Assembly (NCBI GenBank): GCA_905205855.1
Contig: CAJLFL010000026.1
Span: 1-14,711, forward strand
Length of the DNA stretch: 14,711 bases
Direction of reading: 5' to 3'
DNA from: an uncultured Eubacteriales bacterium
Lineage (GTDB): Bacteria > Bacillota > Clostridia > Monoglobales > Monoglobaceae
This document shows, one piece after another, positions 1 through 6,121 of the stretch (position 1 is the stretch's first letter; each line of letters begins with the position of its first letter). Below the pieces are notes generated by a model that saw nothing but the letters and a program-made list of their open reading frames with translations, had not been told where the DNA came from and ran no database searches. The position numbers and the translations under genes were made by a program.

Positions 1-30
1 AAAAAAACTGTTACTTTTAAAATTTGCTTG

Positions 31-68
31 AAAAACAACGAAACAGCATAGCTTGTTCTATGCCGTTT
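31..68 (-). terminator. Candidate intrinsic terminator of the XRE/DUF6514 operon
   Basis: Read on the minus strand, an 11-bp stem (arms 68-58 and 51-41, loop 57-52) forms with a single G-U wobble and is followed by CGTTGTTTTT. On the plus strand the same position would be an A-C mismatch, so the structure fits a minus-strand transcript better. It lies about 90 nt beyond the stop of the DUF6514-like gene. The T-run is interrupted, so this is a moderate call. Confidence 0.5.
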
Positions 69-157
69 TATCGAAAACTCCGCATGGTATATCTGAAAAA
101 CCTAATCAGGCAGCGCAGGAAGTTAAAAACTAAAAACATTCTTTGACTGTATTACAG

Positions 158-382
158 TCATGATAAAAAATCGTCTACAACATCATCAAGATGAATAATG
201 TCTAATTGCAGATCGTTACAAAGAGAAATTAAATTTTTTAATAATTCTTTTTCAAGGGAAATATCAGGTATAGAACGAATGAGAACATTAGATTGGGAGT
301 TGAATACATCTATTCCGTACGAGGTATAATCACCTGCATCTTGTTGATAGAGAATATCCTTACGAAGCTGATAAAATGTCAT
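158..382 (-). CDS. Small DUF6514-like protein, function unknown
   Basis: This encodes 74 residues. I chose the ATG at 382-380 because an AGGAGGTG ribosome binding site sits 8 nt upstream. An in-frame ATG at 436 would add 18 residues, has no such site, and lies inside the upstream regulator gene. The protein is acidic, with a central YGIDVFNS segment and a C-terminal IHLDDVVDDFLS tail. This pattern (short beta-rich start, 'YGI' block, final 'H-L-D/E-D-V-x-D-F') resembles the DUF6514 family of small Firmicutes proteins; that match is from memory of the family, not a search. The start overlaps the end of the XRE gene by 23 nt, so the two are probably translationally coupled and act in one process. 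No membrane segment, signal peptide or catalytic motif is visible. Function is unknown. Confidence 0.7.
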   Translation of the reverse strand: MTFYQLRKDILYQQDAGDYTSYGIDVFNSQSNVLIRSIPDISLEKELLKNLISLCNDLQLDIIHLDDVVDDFLS

Positions 383-599
383 TTGAAAACACCTCCTCAG
401 CAAAGGCATGCATGTCGAAATTAAGATGATGAACAAGCGACAGCATATGTATAAAATCGGGAAGCGACTCTCCGTTTTCCCATTTTTGGAAACATCGGGG
501 AGAGATAGATAAAAGCTCCGATATTTGCTCTTGGGTTAGGTTTTGTTGTTTTCTTAATTTACATAGCTGCGAAGAAAACAGAGCTTTAAGTTCGTCCAT
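360..599 (-). CDS. XRE-family (Cro/C1-type) transcriptional regulator
   Basis: This 79-residue protein is almost entirely one helix-turn-helix domain. Residues about 8-60 hold the XRE pattern: LRKQQNLTQEQISELLSISP (helices 1-2 and turn), then the recognition region around CFQKWENGESLPD, which is the typical 'xxWExGxxxP' end of helix 3, then a hydrophobic closing helix. The ATG at 599-597 has an AGGAGA site about 9 nt upstream. It is the first gene of a two-gene operon with the overlapping DUF6514-like gene and is divergent from the membrane protein gene at 894. Such small XRE proteins usually repress their own promoter. A palindrome at 669-682 covering the likely -35 region is a candidate operator (inference). 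No sensor domain is present, so any signal would act through a partner, perhaps the coupled small protein. Confidence 0.85.
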   Translation of the reverse strand: MDELKALFSSQLCKLRKQQNLTQEQISELLSISPRCFQKWENGESLPDFIHMLSLVHHLNFDMHAFAEEVFSNDILSAS

Positions 600-647
600 A
601 ATAGAAAAATCTCCTATTTATTTTTTTATCAACAGGAAAATTTTACT

Positions 648-682
648 ATTATATGAACAAAAAAACAACGAATACTTGTTCG
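648..682 (-). promoter_or_regulatory. Probable promoter of the XRE operon with overlapping palindromic operator
   Basis: On the minus strand TATAAT occupies 653-648, upstream of the XRE start. The -35 region has no good consensus match, but the palindrome CGAATACTTGTTCG (669-682) covers it. This sequence has one mismatch in the symmetric arms of the Firmicutes LexA/DinR box (CGAAC-N4-GTTCG) and could equally be an autoregulatory XRE operator. Which protein binds it is inference. Confidence 0.45.
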
Positions 683-746
683 TGTTATTTAAAATGTTCA
701 AAAAATATGAAAAACATAAATTTTTACAGAATTTCAAAATACAGAT

Positions 747-825
747 TTGTCTTGATAATAGCGCCGTTTTATAACAATTCTGACAATTTATGTCCGGCTG
801 ACATATTAAAGCGACAAAATATGTC
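747..825 (+). promoter_or_regulatory. Weak promoter and alternative-hairpin leader before the TMEM229-like gene
   Basis: The roughly 300 nt between the divergent genes (600-893) is AT-rich and I see no credible gene in it. On the plus strand TTGTCT (747-752), 17 nt and TATAAC (770-775) form a weak sigma-A-like promoter. Downstream, TATGTC/GACATA (789-805) can form one hairpin, and GACATATT/AATATGTC (800-807 with 818-825) another. The two share the segment 800-805 and so exclude each other. A run of seven T follows at 836-842. Low confidence, because the region is AT-rich. Confidence 0.3.
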
Positions 826-893
826 TGTCTTAATCTTTTTTTACTGCTTTGAATTTCTGGTATAAAACATTAAATACTCCGCATAATAGTCAT

Positions 894-1292
894 ATGATTA
901 CACGATATATTATATATGGATTTCTTGGCTGGAATATGGAAATTATATGGACAGGTTTGGGCTCTGTCACAACGGGCAGCAGGGATTTAATGGGGCATAC
1001 CTCTGTGTGGATGTTTTTTATATACGGAATGGCGGTGCTGCTTGAACCTGTTCATGCAGCAATTAAAAACTATAACTGGTTTCTGCGCGGCTGTATCTGG
1101 ATGTGCCTGATTTTTGTTATAGAGTTTGTCTGCGGCATGGTTCTTTCTTTTATGGGAATATATGCATGGAGGTATACCGGCGCGGCAAGCGTTATGGGGG
1201 TTATACGTCTTGATTATGCACCGCTTTGGTTTGCGGTGGGACTTATTTTTGAGCGTGTGCATAACGCCTTGCTTGCACACCATGTCGGATAA
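894..1292 (+). CDS. TMEM229-like / putative ABC-transporter type IV membrane protein (PF06541 type)
   Basis: This integral membrane protein has 132 residues and about four hydrophobic segments (roughly residues 5-22, 35-58, 62-90 and 108-128). Three blocks match what I know of the bacterial TMEM229/PF06541 family: YGFLGWNMEIIWTG near the start, GHTSVWMFFIYG followed by LLEPVH, and near the C-terminus GVIRLDYAPLWFAVGLIFE. The family has no established biochemical function; the 'ABC transporter permease' name is a database label, and no ATPase partner is encoded here. Start choice is uncertain. The ATG at 894 matches the usual family start, but it lacks a clear ribosome binding site. An in-frame TTG at 849 is possible but also lacks one and would add residues unlike the family. 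It is divergent from the XRE operon and 79 nt upstream of the LysM-GH18 gene. Confidence 0.75.
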   Translation: MITRYIIYGFLGWNMEIIWTGLGSVTTGSRDLMGHTSVWMFFIYGMAVLLEPVHAAIKNYNWFLRGCIWMCLIFVIEFVCGMVLSFMGIYAWRYTGAASVMGVIRLDYAPLWFAVGLIFERVHNALLAHHVG

Positions 1293-1302
1293 ATGATAAA
1301 TT

Positions 1303-1361
1303 AAGTATCTTTCGATAAACACCTGCATACTTATTTTAATAAGATAGGTTTATCGGGGAGG
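1303..1361 (+). promoter_or_regulatory. Structured 5' region and ribosome binding site of the LysM-GH18 gene
   Basis: An inverted repeat CGATAAAC (1313-1320) / GTTTATCG (1348-1355) encloses a second palindrome, CTTATT-TT-AATAAG (about 1330-1343). The downstream arm runs straight into the GGGGAGG ribosome binding site (1355-1361). CATACTTA at 1326-1333, inside the repeat, resembles a sigma-E -10 element (CATACA-like), with a poor -35 upstream near 1303-1310. Whether this is an operator over a promoter or an RNA hairpin cannot be decided from sequence. Confidence 0.35.
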
Positions 1362-1371
1362 TATTTAACTT

Positions 1372-2673
1372 ATGATAATACACATTGTTAAAGCAGGAGA
1401 TACAGCGGCGAATATAGCTGCCCGGCATGGCGTTGAACTTGCAAATCTTTTGGCGGATAACGGACTTGAAGCAGGCGGCACGCTTGTTGCGGGGCAGGCC
1501 TTGGCGGTTCAGCCGCCTGAAATCGTCCATACTGTGCGCGGCGGAGAAACATTAAATTCAATAGCATCGGAGTATGGTATGTCGGTTAAGCAGCTGTATA
1601 GAAACAATTACCGTCTGAGGGGTTTGCCGGATATACAGCCGGGTGAAAATCTGATAATACGGTATGAAAACCAGGGACAAAACGGTGCTTTTGTGACAAA
1701 CAGCTATGCTTATCCATACATAAATGACGGATTTTTAAGGGAACAGCTGCCGTATCTGTCATACTTTACGCCGTTTACATACGGAATAAATGCGGAGGGA
1801 GGAACGGTTAATCTGAATGATGACAGACTGATAGAGCTGAGCAGAGAATATGATGTTTTGCCGCTTATGCATCTGTCAACGCTGACGGAGGAGGGAGGTT
1901 TCAGCAATGACAGAGCAAGTATGATTTTCAGTGATGCGGCAAAACAGCAGAGGCTGATTTCGGAAATCTTTGGGATAATGCAGGATAAAGGCTATGCCGG
2001 ACTTGATGTTGATTTTGAGTTTATATATCCGGAGGAAAAGTATGAATATGTGTCGTTTCTGCAAAATTTAAGACTTACTCTGAATCCTTACGGTTATCCG
2101 CTGTTTTCGGCACTTGCACCTAAAACATCCGATACGCAGAGGGGAGTATTGTATGAGGGACATGATTATTCCGGTATAGGAGCGGCGGTAAACGGTGTAT
2201 TGCTTATGACTTATGAGTGGGGGTATACATACGGACCGCCTATGGCGGTTGCACCGATAAACAATGTAAGGCGCGTGGCTGAGTATGCCTTAACCAGAAT
2301 ACCGGCGGAGAAGATGTTTCTTGGTATTCCGACATATGGTTATGACTGGACTCTGCCTTATGAGCGAGGAAATCCAGGTGCGCCGTCAATTTCTCCTGTA
2401 GAAGCAGTTGATTTGGCGCGGCGGTACGGAGCGGAAATTCAGTATGATGAAACAGCGCAGTCGCCATGGTTCAGATATGCAGATGAAAACGGTGCCCTGC
2501 ATGAAGTCTGGTTTGAGGATGTACGCAGTATAGAAAAAAAGCTTGCTCTTGCGGCAGAACTTGATTTCAGAGGAATAGGATATTGGAATTCGATGCGTGA
2601 TTTTCCACAGAATTGGGTTGCTTTAAATAATCGGTATATTATAGAAGATAATCCTTTGTTTTTAAATGAATAG
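1372..2673 (+). CDS. LysM-LysM-GH18 protein, spore peptidoglycan hydrolase of the YaaH/SleL type
   Basis: This 433-residue protein has two N-terminal LysM modules (about residues 2-47 and 51-97) and a glycoside hydrolase 18 barrel (about 108-425). The GH18 catalytic signature is GLDVDFE, residues 210-216, with Glu216 as the expected proton donor. MTYEWG (279-284) and YDW (324-326) match conserved barrel positions. In the YaaH/SleL/CotQ family this layout belongs to spore proteins that cleave cortex peptidoglycan as N-acetylglucosaminidases during germination. There is no signal peptide: the first LysM begins at residue 2. This fits proteins made in the mother cell and deposited on the forespore, under sigma-E control in known cases. 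The start is fixed by GGGGAGG about 10 nt upstream. It could alternatively act on vegetative wall, but lack of a secretion signal argues against that. The sigma-E locus lies about 4 kb downstream on the same strand. Confidence 0.88.
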   Translation: MIIHIVKAGDTAANIAARHGVELANLLADNGLEAGGTLVAGQALAVQPPEIVHTVRGGETLNSIASEYGMSVKQLYRNNYRLRGLPDIQPGENLIIRYENQGQNGAFVTNSYAYPYINDGFLREQLPYLSYFTPFTYGINAEGGTVNLNDDRLIELSREYDVLPLMHLSTLTEEGGFSNDRASMIFSDAAKQQRLISEIFGIMQDKGYAGLDVDFEFIYPEEKYEYVSFLQNLRLTLNPYGYPLFSALAPKTSDTQRGVLYEGHDYSGIGAAVNGVLLMTYEWGYTYGPPMAVAPINNVRRVAEYALTRIPAEKMFLGIPTYGYDWTLPYERGNPGAPSISPVEAVDLARRYGAEIQYDETAQSPWFRYADENGALHEVWFEDVRSIEKKLALAAELDFRGIGYWNSMRDFPQNWVALNNRYIIEDNPLFLNE

Positions 2674-2706
2674 AAAAACATCACCTTAAATCCCAATGTT
2701 TATTTC

Positions 2707-2725
2707 GGGTAGATAATATCTGCCC
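2707..2725. repeat. Intergenic hairpin, possible interspersed-repeat fragment
   Basis: GGGTAGAT (2707-2714) and ATCTGCCC (2718-2725) form an 8-bp stem with one G-T pair and a 3-nt loop. There is no T-run on either side, so it is not a convincing terminator. The flanks (CCCCTACGG after the hairpin, GCGCGGTTGG near 2765) have the look of short palindromic repeats in intergenic DNA of gut Clostridia, but only one copy is in the window. I see no gene in 2674-2913 apart from this and the promoter at 2847-2875. Confidence 0.3.
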
Positions 2726-2846
2726 CTACGGATGGGTGTATACATTACGTGTTGTTTGATGCTGCGCGGTTGGCTGTGCATGACGCAAAATATCTGTGTG
2801 GGCATACAGGACATATTGGGTTCGGCTATCTGCCGTTTCTGTGTTG

Positions 2847-2875
2847 TTGACAAATGACGGAATTTGTTGTAAAAT
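2847..2875 (+). promoter_or_regulatory. Sigma-A-type promoter of the esterase gene
   Basis: A perfect TTGACA (2847-2852), a 17-nt spacer and TAAAAT (2870-2875) lie 38 nt before the start codon of the secreted esterase-like gene. The gene's AAAGGGGG ribosome binding site follows. This suggests vegetative transcription independent of the preceding spore-type gene. Confidence 0.75.
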
Positions 2876-2913
2876 CATACTAATGCAAATAAACACAAAA
2901 GGGGGATGGCTCT

Positions 2914-5214
2914 ATGTTAAGAAAATGCTTTTTAAAGCGGTTCTTTTCGGTTGTGCTGTCCCTTGTTTTTATGCTTGGGGTATGTTCGGAATGCTGTTTT
3001 GCGCTGAGCATAACCAATATATTTAAAAAGGATTTGGCTGCGGCGGAGCCTTTGCCGCCGGCTATGAAGATGTATGCCAAATGCGAGGCTGTGACGGCGG
3101 AGATAAATAAAAAAACGCTCAGCGCGGCAAATGCGAAGTTTGAGAGTTTGCAGGCGCTGTATGACGGCAATGCGGATACGGTTTTTGAAAACGGCGATAC
3201 AACCGAGGTAATACTGGATTTGGGAAAAATACATATGCTTGGCGGAATCAGAATAACACTTCCGAAGTATAAGGAAACGGCAGAAAAGAGCCGTTGTATC
3301 GGTACAGGCTTTTATGTATCGGCGGATAAAAAGGAATTTCGTAAGGCAGCAGAACTTTCAGAGGTTGATTTTTCGGATAACTCGGCAGAGGTTAAAGAGG
3401 TTATGTTTGGCGGCGCCGGCGAATATCGGTATGTCAAGGCGGTGATCCCTTCCGGCGCGAGAATTGCACAGCTTGATTGGCTTGAGTATCCTGAATGGGT
3501 TTATACGAAGAATGTAAATGGTAAATATGACATGAAGCTTAGACTTTATGCATATGACATACAAAAAAATATTAACGCGAGAATTGTTGCGGCAATATAT
3601 AATCCGGACGGAATACTTAAATGCTTCAGCGTGATAAAGGAAAGCTTTGATGTGAAGACGGAGAAGGAGGTCGACCTTGGTGTTGCTGATATAAACCGTG
3701 AAAACGGCGACAGCTGCAGGGTTATGATATGGGATGAGGATGGAACTCCTTCACTCAACGGGACATTGGTTTACCGCGACAGCGGAGCAGCGGCATTTAC
3801 GCTGCCGAGGGTTTTTGCCGATAATATGGTTCTTCAGGCGGACAAGCCGCTTTTAATATGGGGAAATGCCCCTGCCGGTGTATCGGTAAATGTCTTGCTT
3901 GAAAACCTGCGCGGCGGCAGTGTTGCCAAAGAGGTGAAGGCGGATAAGGATTCATCATGGACTGCGGAACTTGGGAGCTTTTCCGCCGGCGGTGAGTACA
4001 GACTGACAGTAAGCTGCGGAGGAGAGAAAAAAGAATACAGCAACCTTACCTTCGGTGACATATGGCTTTGTATCGGACAGTCAAATATAGAATATTATAT
4101 GTACTGCGGAAAGGATACGACAAAATACTTAAAATCCAAAGACGGCAAGGCAGAGTCGGATAACCACAATATACGTTTTTTAAATCTGCTTAATAAGGGA
4201 ATCGAGGGCGCCGGAGCGCCGCTTGAGGACATTCCGGTTTTGACAGGAGTAGGAGAATGGGATGTTATGGACGCGGCTTCTGCAGGATATTGCTCTGCAA
4301 TAGGTTATTATTTTGCGCAAAAGGTAAACGCGGCAAACGATATACCCATCGGACTTATCTGTGCTGCGGTTGGAGATACCGAGATTGCAAGATGGCTGCC
4401 GGAGGGAAGCTATGGTTCTTTTGAATCAAAAGACGGAGGCTTATTCTATAATCGTATTTCTCCGCTTTCAAAACTGCAAATCCGCGGAATACTTATGTAT
4501 CAGGGCGAGGCGGATCAATACCGCACGCATTTAAGCGCTGTGCAGTATCGGGACGCTATGTCCGGAATGGTGGATCTCTGCCGTGGAATATGGGGTGATG
4601 AACTGCCGTTTTATTGGGCTCAGCTTACGCGGTACAACAAGGACGAGAGCAATGTGCGTGAGGGACAGCGTTTGGCGCAGTATCATGTCAAAAATCAAAA
4701 AAACACAGGTGTAATATCATTGCTTGATATTTACGGAGAGTACAGGGGTGAAACAGGCAGCAGCAGGGCGGATATACATCCGCATCAAAAGGAGATTGCA
4801 GCGGAAAGGTTTTTCCGTTATGCCTGCCGTGATATATACGGCGGCGGCAAGCCTGCATCCGGTCCTGTATACAAGGAAATGAAGGTTGTCGGTGACAGCA
4901 TAGAGCTGACCTTTGATACAACAGGGGATTTGACGGTTATGCCTGTTGAGCAGTATGCTGATCTTACAGCAAAAAGGTACATAAAAAAGAATAATATCGA
5001 CACAGGCATACCGCAGGAGTTTGAGATAGCAGGCGCGGACGGAAAATATAAAAAAGCAAAAGCAAGCATAAACGGAAATAAAATTATACTTAAAAGCGAT
5101 GCGGTTTCAAAGCCTGTATCGGCGCGGTACGCATGGGGCGCATATCCGGAGATGCCGAATCTTACGGATGCTTCCGGTTTGCCGGTGCTGACCTTTACAA
5201 CCGACGGAGAATAA
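2914..5214 (+). CDS. Secreted sialate O-acetylesterase-like protein with discoidin-like N-terminal region
   Basis: This is a 766-residue exported protein. Residues 1-30 are a signal peptide: basic start, hydrophobic core VVLSLVFMLGV, then CFALS. Residues about 60-195 look like an F5/8-type-C (discoidin) carbohydrate-binding domain (ALYDGNADTVFENG, then VILDLGKIHMLGGIRITLP). Residues about 295-640 are a sialate O-acetylesterase (SASA, SGNH-like) domain: RVFADNMVLQADKPLLIWG, then DIWLCIGQSN with Ser390 as expected nucleophile, GILMYQGEAD (525-534), and DIHPHQ (620-625) with Asp620 and His622 completing the triad. A C-terminal beta-rich region runs to residue 766. The family removes acetyl groups from sialic acids or from plant polysaccharides. 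The substrate cannot be read from sequence; a host-glycan or dietary-fibre role in the gut is inference. No sortase or S-layer anchor is visible. The start has AAAGGGGG 7 nt upstream and its own promoter. Confidence 0.88.
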   Translation: MLRKCFLKRFFSVVLSLVFMLGVCSECCFALSITNIFKKDLAAAEPLPPAMKMYAKCEAVTAEINKKTLSAANAKFESLQALYDGNADTVFENGDTTEVILDLGKIHMLGGIRITLPKYKETAEKSRCIGTGFYVSADKKEFRKAAELSEVDFSDNSAEVKEVMFGGAGEYRYVKAVIPSGARIAQLDWLEYPEWVYTKNVNGKYDMKLRLYAYDIQKNINARIVAAIYNPDGILKCFSVIKESFDVKTEKEVDLGVADINRENGDSCRVMIWDEDGTPSLNGTLVYRDSGAAAFTLPRVFADNMVLQADKPLLIWGNAPAGVSVNVLLENLRGGSVAKEVKADKDSSWTAELGSFSAGGEYRLTVSCGGEKKEYSNLTFGDIWLCIGQSNIEYYMYCGKDTTKYLKSKDGKAESDNHNIRFLNLLNKGIEGAGAPLEDIPVLTGVGEWDVMDAASAGYCSAIGYYFAQKVNAANDIPIGLICAAVGDTEIARWLPEGSYGSFESKDGGLFYNRISPLSKLQIRGILMYQGEADQYRTHLSAVQYRDAMSGMVDLCRGIWGDELPFYWAQLTRYNKDESNVREGQRLAQYHVKNQKNTGVISLLDIYGEYRGETGSSRADIHPHQKEIAAERFFRYACRDIYGGGKPASGPVYKEMKVVGDSIELTFDTTGDLTVMPVEQYADLTAKRYIKKNNIDTGIPQEFEIAGADGKYKKAKASINGNKIILKSDAVSKPVSARYAWGAYPEMPNLTDASGLPVLTFTTDGE

Positions 5215-5223
5215 AATTTACAG

Positions 5224-5253
5224 TTGACAGAAAAGGTGTTTTTAAAGTATAAT
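5224..5253 (+). promoter_or_regulatory. Sigma-A-type promoter of nrdR
   Basis: TTGACA (5224-5229), an 18-nt spacer and TATAAT (5248-5253) lie about 46 nt before the nrdR start. It begins only 10 nt after the esterase gene's stop and no terminator is seen between them, so some read-through from upstream is possible. Confidence 0.8.
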
Positions 5254-5299
5254 TTTTTTAGATTAGGCATATCGGATTCAAAGACAAGGAGGAAATAAG

Positions 5300-5758
5300 A
5301 TGCGGTGTATATACTGCGGACATCTGGAAAGTAAGGTAGTGGATTCCCGTGCGGCAGAGGACGGAACGGCAATAAGACGCCGCAGAGAATGTCTTAGCTG
5401 CGGCAGACGCTTTACTACCTATGAGAAGATAGAGAATGTTCCTATAATAGTAATAAAAAGAAACGGCTCAAGGCAAAGCTTTGACAGGGATAAACTGCAG
5501 AAGGGAATACTTAGTTCCTGTGCAAACAGACCTGTGCCGCTTAAAGTGATTGATGATATGCTTGATGATATTGAGGCAGAAATACATAATTCACTTGCAA
5601 GAGAGGTGTCGTCCGATAAAATCGGCGAGATGGTTATGGAACGTCTGCGTGTTATAGATGAAGTTTCATATGTGCGCTTTGCTTCGGTGTATAAAAAGTT
5701 TCAGGATATAGAAACCTTTAAAAAAGAGCTTGCGGAAATGTCAAAAAATAAAGCCTGA
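5300..5758 (+). CDS. nrdR: NrdR, transcriptional repressor of ribonucleotide reductase genes
   Basis: This 152-residue protein has the full NrdR layout. A zinc ribbon is formed by Cys3-x2-Cys6 and Cys31-x2-Cys34, with the family block VVDSRAAEDGTAIRRRREC between them and CGRRFTTYE after. An ATP-cone domain occupies about residues 46-136 (VIKRNGSRQSFDRDKLQKGI). In the family the ATP cone senses ATP/dATP, and the oligomer binds paired NrdR boxes upstream of nrd operons. No nrd gene or clear NrdR-box pair is visible here, so its targets lie elsewhere. AAGGAGG 6 nt before the ATG fixes the start. It has its own promoter and ends in a shared terminator whose stem contains its TGA codon. In many Clostridia nrdR lies near the sigE/sigG locus, and that association is kept here in altered order. 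Confidence 0.97.
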   Translation: MRCIYCGHLESKVVDSRAAEDGTAIRRRRECLSCGRRFTTYEKIENVPIIVIKRNGSRQSFDRDKLQKGILSSCANRPVPLKVIDDMLDDIEAEIHNSLAREVSSDKIGEMVMERLRVIDEVSYVRFASVYKKFQDIETFKKELAEMSKNKA

Positions 5759-5777
5759 GGGATTCCTCAGGCTTTTT
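5753..5777. terminator. Bidirectional intrinsic terminator between nrdR and the XRE gene
   Basis: GCCTGAGG (5753-5760), loop GATT, CCTCAGGC (5765-5772), then TTTTT (5773-5777). On the opposite strand the same perfect 8-bp stem is followed by TTTATTTTTTG. The nrdR stop codon lies in the left arm, and the XRE stop codon starts in the right T-run, so both convergent genes end in this one structure. Confidence 0.92.
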
Positions 5778-6003
5778 AATCGCGGAATTCAAATAGTTTT
5801 TTAAGAGGGATATTCAAAGCTTCGGCAATTTCAATCAGCGTATCAAGAGTGCATGATGATGCGGCGGTTTCAATTCTTTGGATATAATTCCTGCTGAAGT
5901 TACACTTCTCTGCAAGCTGCTCCTGCGTCATCCCCTGTTCTTTTCTGTAATGCAATATGTTCAGACCAATGGCAAGCCATGTGTCAAAGTTTTTATTCTT
6001 CAT
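5776..6003 (-). CDS. Small XRE-family transcriptional regulator
   Basis: This 75-residue protein is a single Cro/C1-type HTH domain spanning about residues 12-66. Helices 1-2 are LNILHYRKEQGMTQEQLAEK, the recognition helix follows CNFSRNYIQRIE, and the domain ends with LDTLIEIAEALNIPLKKLFE, the classical end of HTH_3 proteins. The ATG is fixed by GGAGGT about 7 nt upstream. It is convergent with nrdR and divergent from the spoIIGA region, so it may control the plus-strand promoter at 6087-6115. An imperfect inverted repeat at 6066-6081 (TTGTAA-N4-TAACAA) beside that promoter is a candidate operator (inference). It is not a recognised sporulation regulator such as SinR or SpoIIID: it is too short and lacks their other features. 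Specific target unknown. Confidence 0.87.
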   Translation of the reverse strand: MKNKNFDTWLAIGLNILHYRKEQGMTQEQLAEKCNFSRNYIQRIETAASSCTLDTLIEIAEALNIPLKKLFEFRD

Positions 6004-6086
6004 ACTTATTACCTCCGCTTTTATAGTATACAGTTATTAAATCCGAAATTCATCAAATAAAATGGTTGTAAAAGATAACAAAATAG

Positions 6087-6115
6087 TTGTATTTATTGAA
6101 ATATTGTGTTATAAT
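6087..6115 (+). promoter_or_regulatory. Sigma-A-type promoter driving a short terminated transcript before spoIIGA
   Basis: TTGTAT (6087-6092), a 17-nt spacer and TATAAT (6110-6115). The expected start is near 6122. An intrinsic terminator ends only about 65 nt later, so most transcripts from here should not reach spoIIGA unless read-through occurs. Confidence 0.65.
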
Positions 6116-6121
6116 ACAAAC

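Noticed and set aside
41..75. Segment resembling the start of a Cas9 tracrRNA (AAACAGCATAGC)
   Set aside because: The match is about 12 nt. No CRISPR repeat, cas gene or further tracrRNA structure is present, and the segment is better explained as a minus-strand terminator stem.
144..160. Perfect palindrome TGACTGTA-T-TACAGTCA at the DUF6514 stop codon
   Set aside because: As a hairpin it has no room for a loop without opening pairs, and no strong T-run follows on the minus strand. The better terminator candidate is at 31-68.
383..436. Upstream ATG extension of the DUF6514-like gene
   Set aside because: The ATG at 382 has a strong AGGAGGTG site. The extension lies within the XRE gene and adds residues unlike the family.
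653..865. 70-codon plus-strand open frame
   Set aside because: It has no ribosome binding site, an AT-rich composition and no recognisable domain, and it crosses the regulatory region between divergent genes.
849..893. TTG start for the TMEM229-like protein
   Set aside because: It has no ribosome binding site, and the added residues do not resemble the family's N-terminus. The ATG at 894 is also weak, so some doubt remains.
987..1328. 113-codon minus-strand frame
   Set aside because: It is antisense to the TMEM229-like gene and has no domain or start signal.
2823..2835. CGGC-TATCT-GCCG hairpin before the esterase promoter
   Set aside because: A 4-bp stem with no T-run is too weak for a terminator call.
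4818..5372. 184-codon minus-strand frame
   Set aside because: It is antisense to the esterase and nrdR genes and crosses the nrdR promoter. Its composition is that of a shadow frame.
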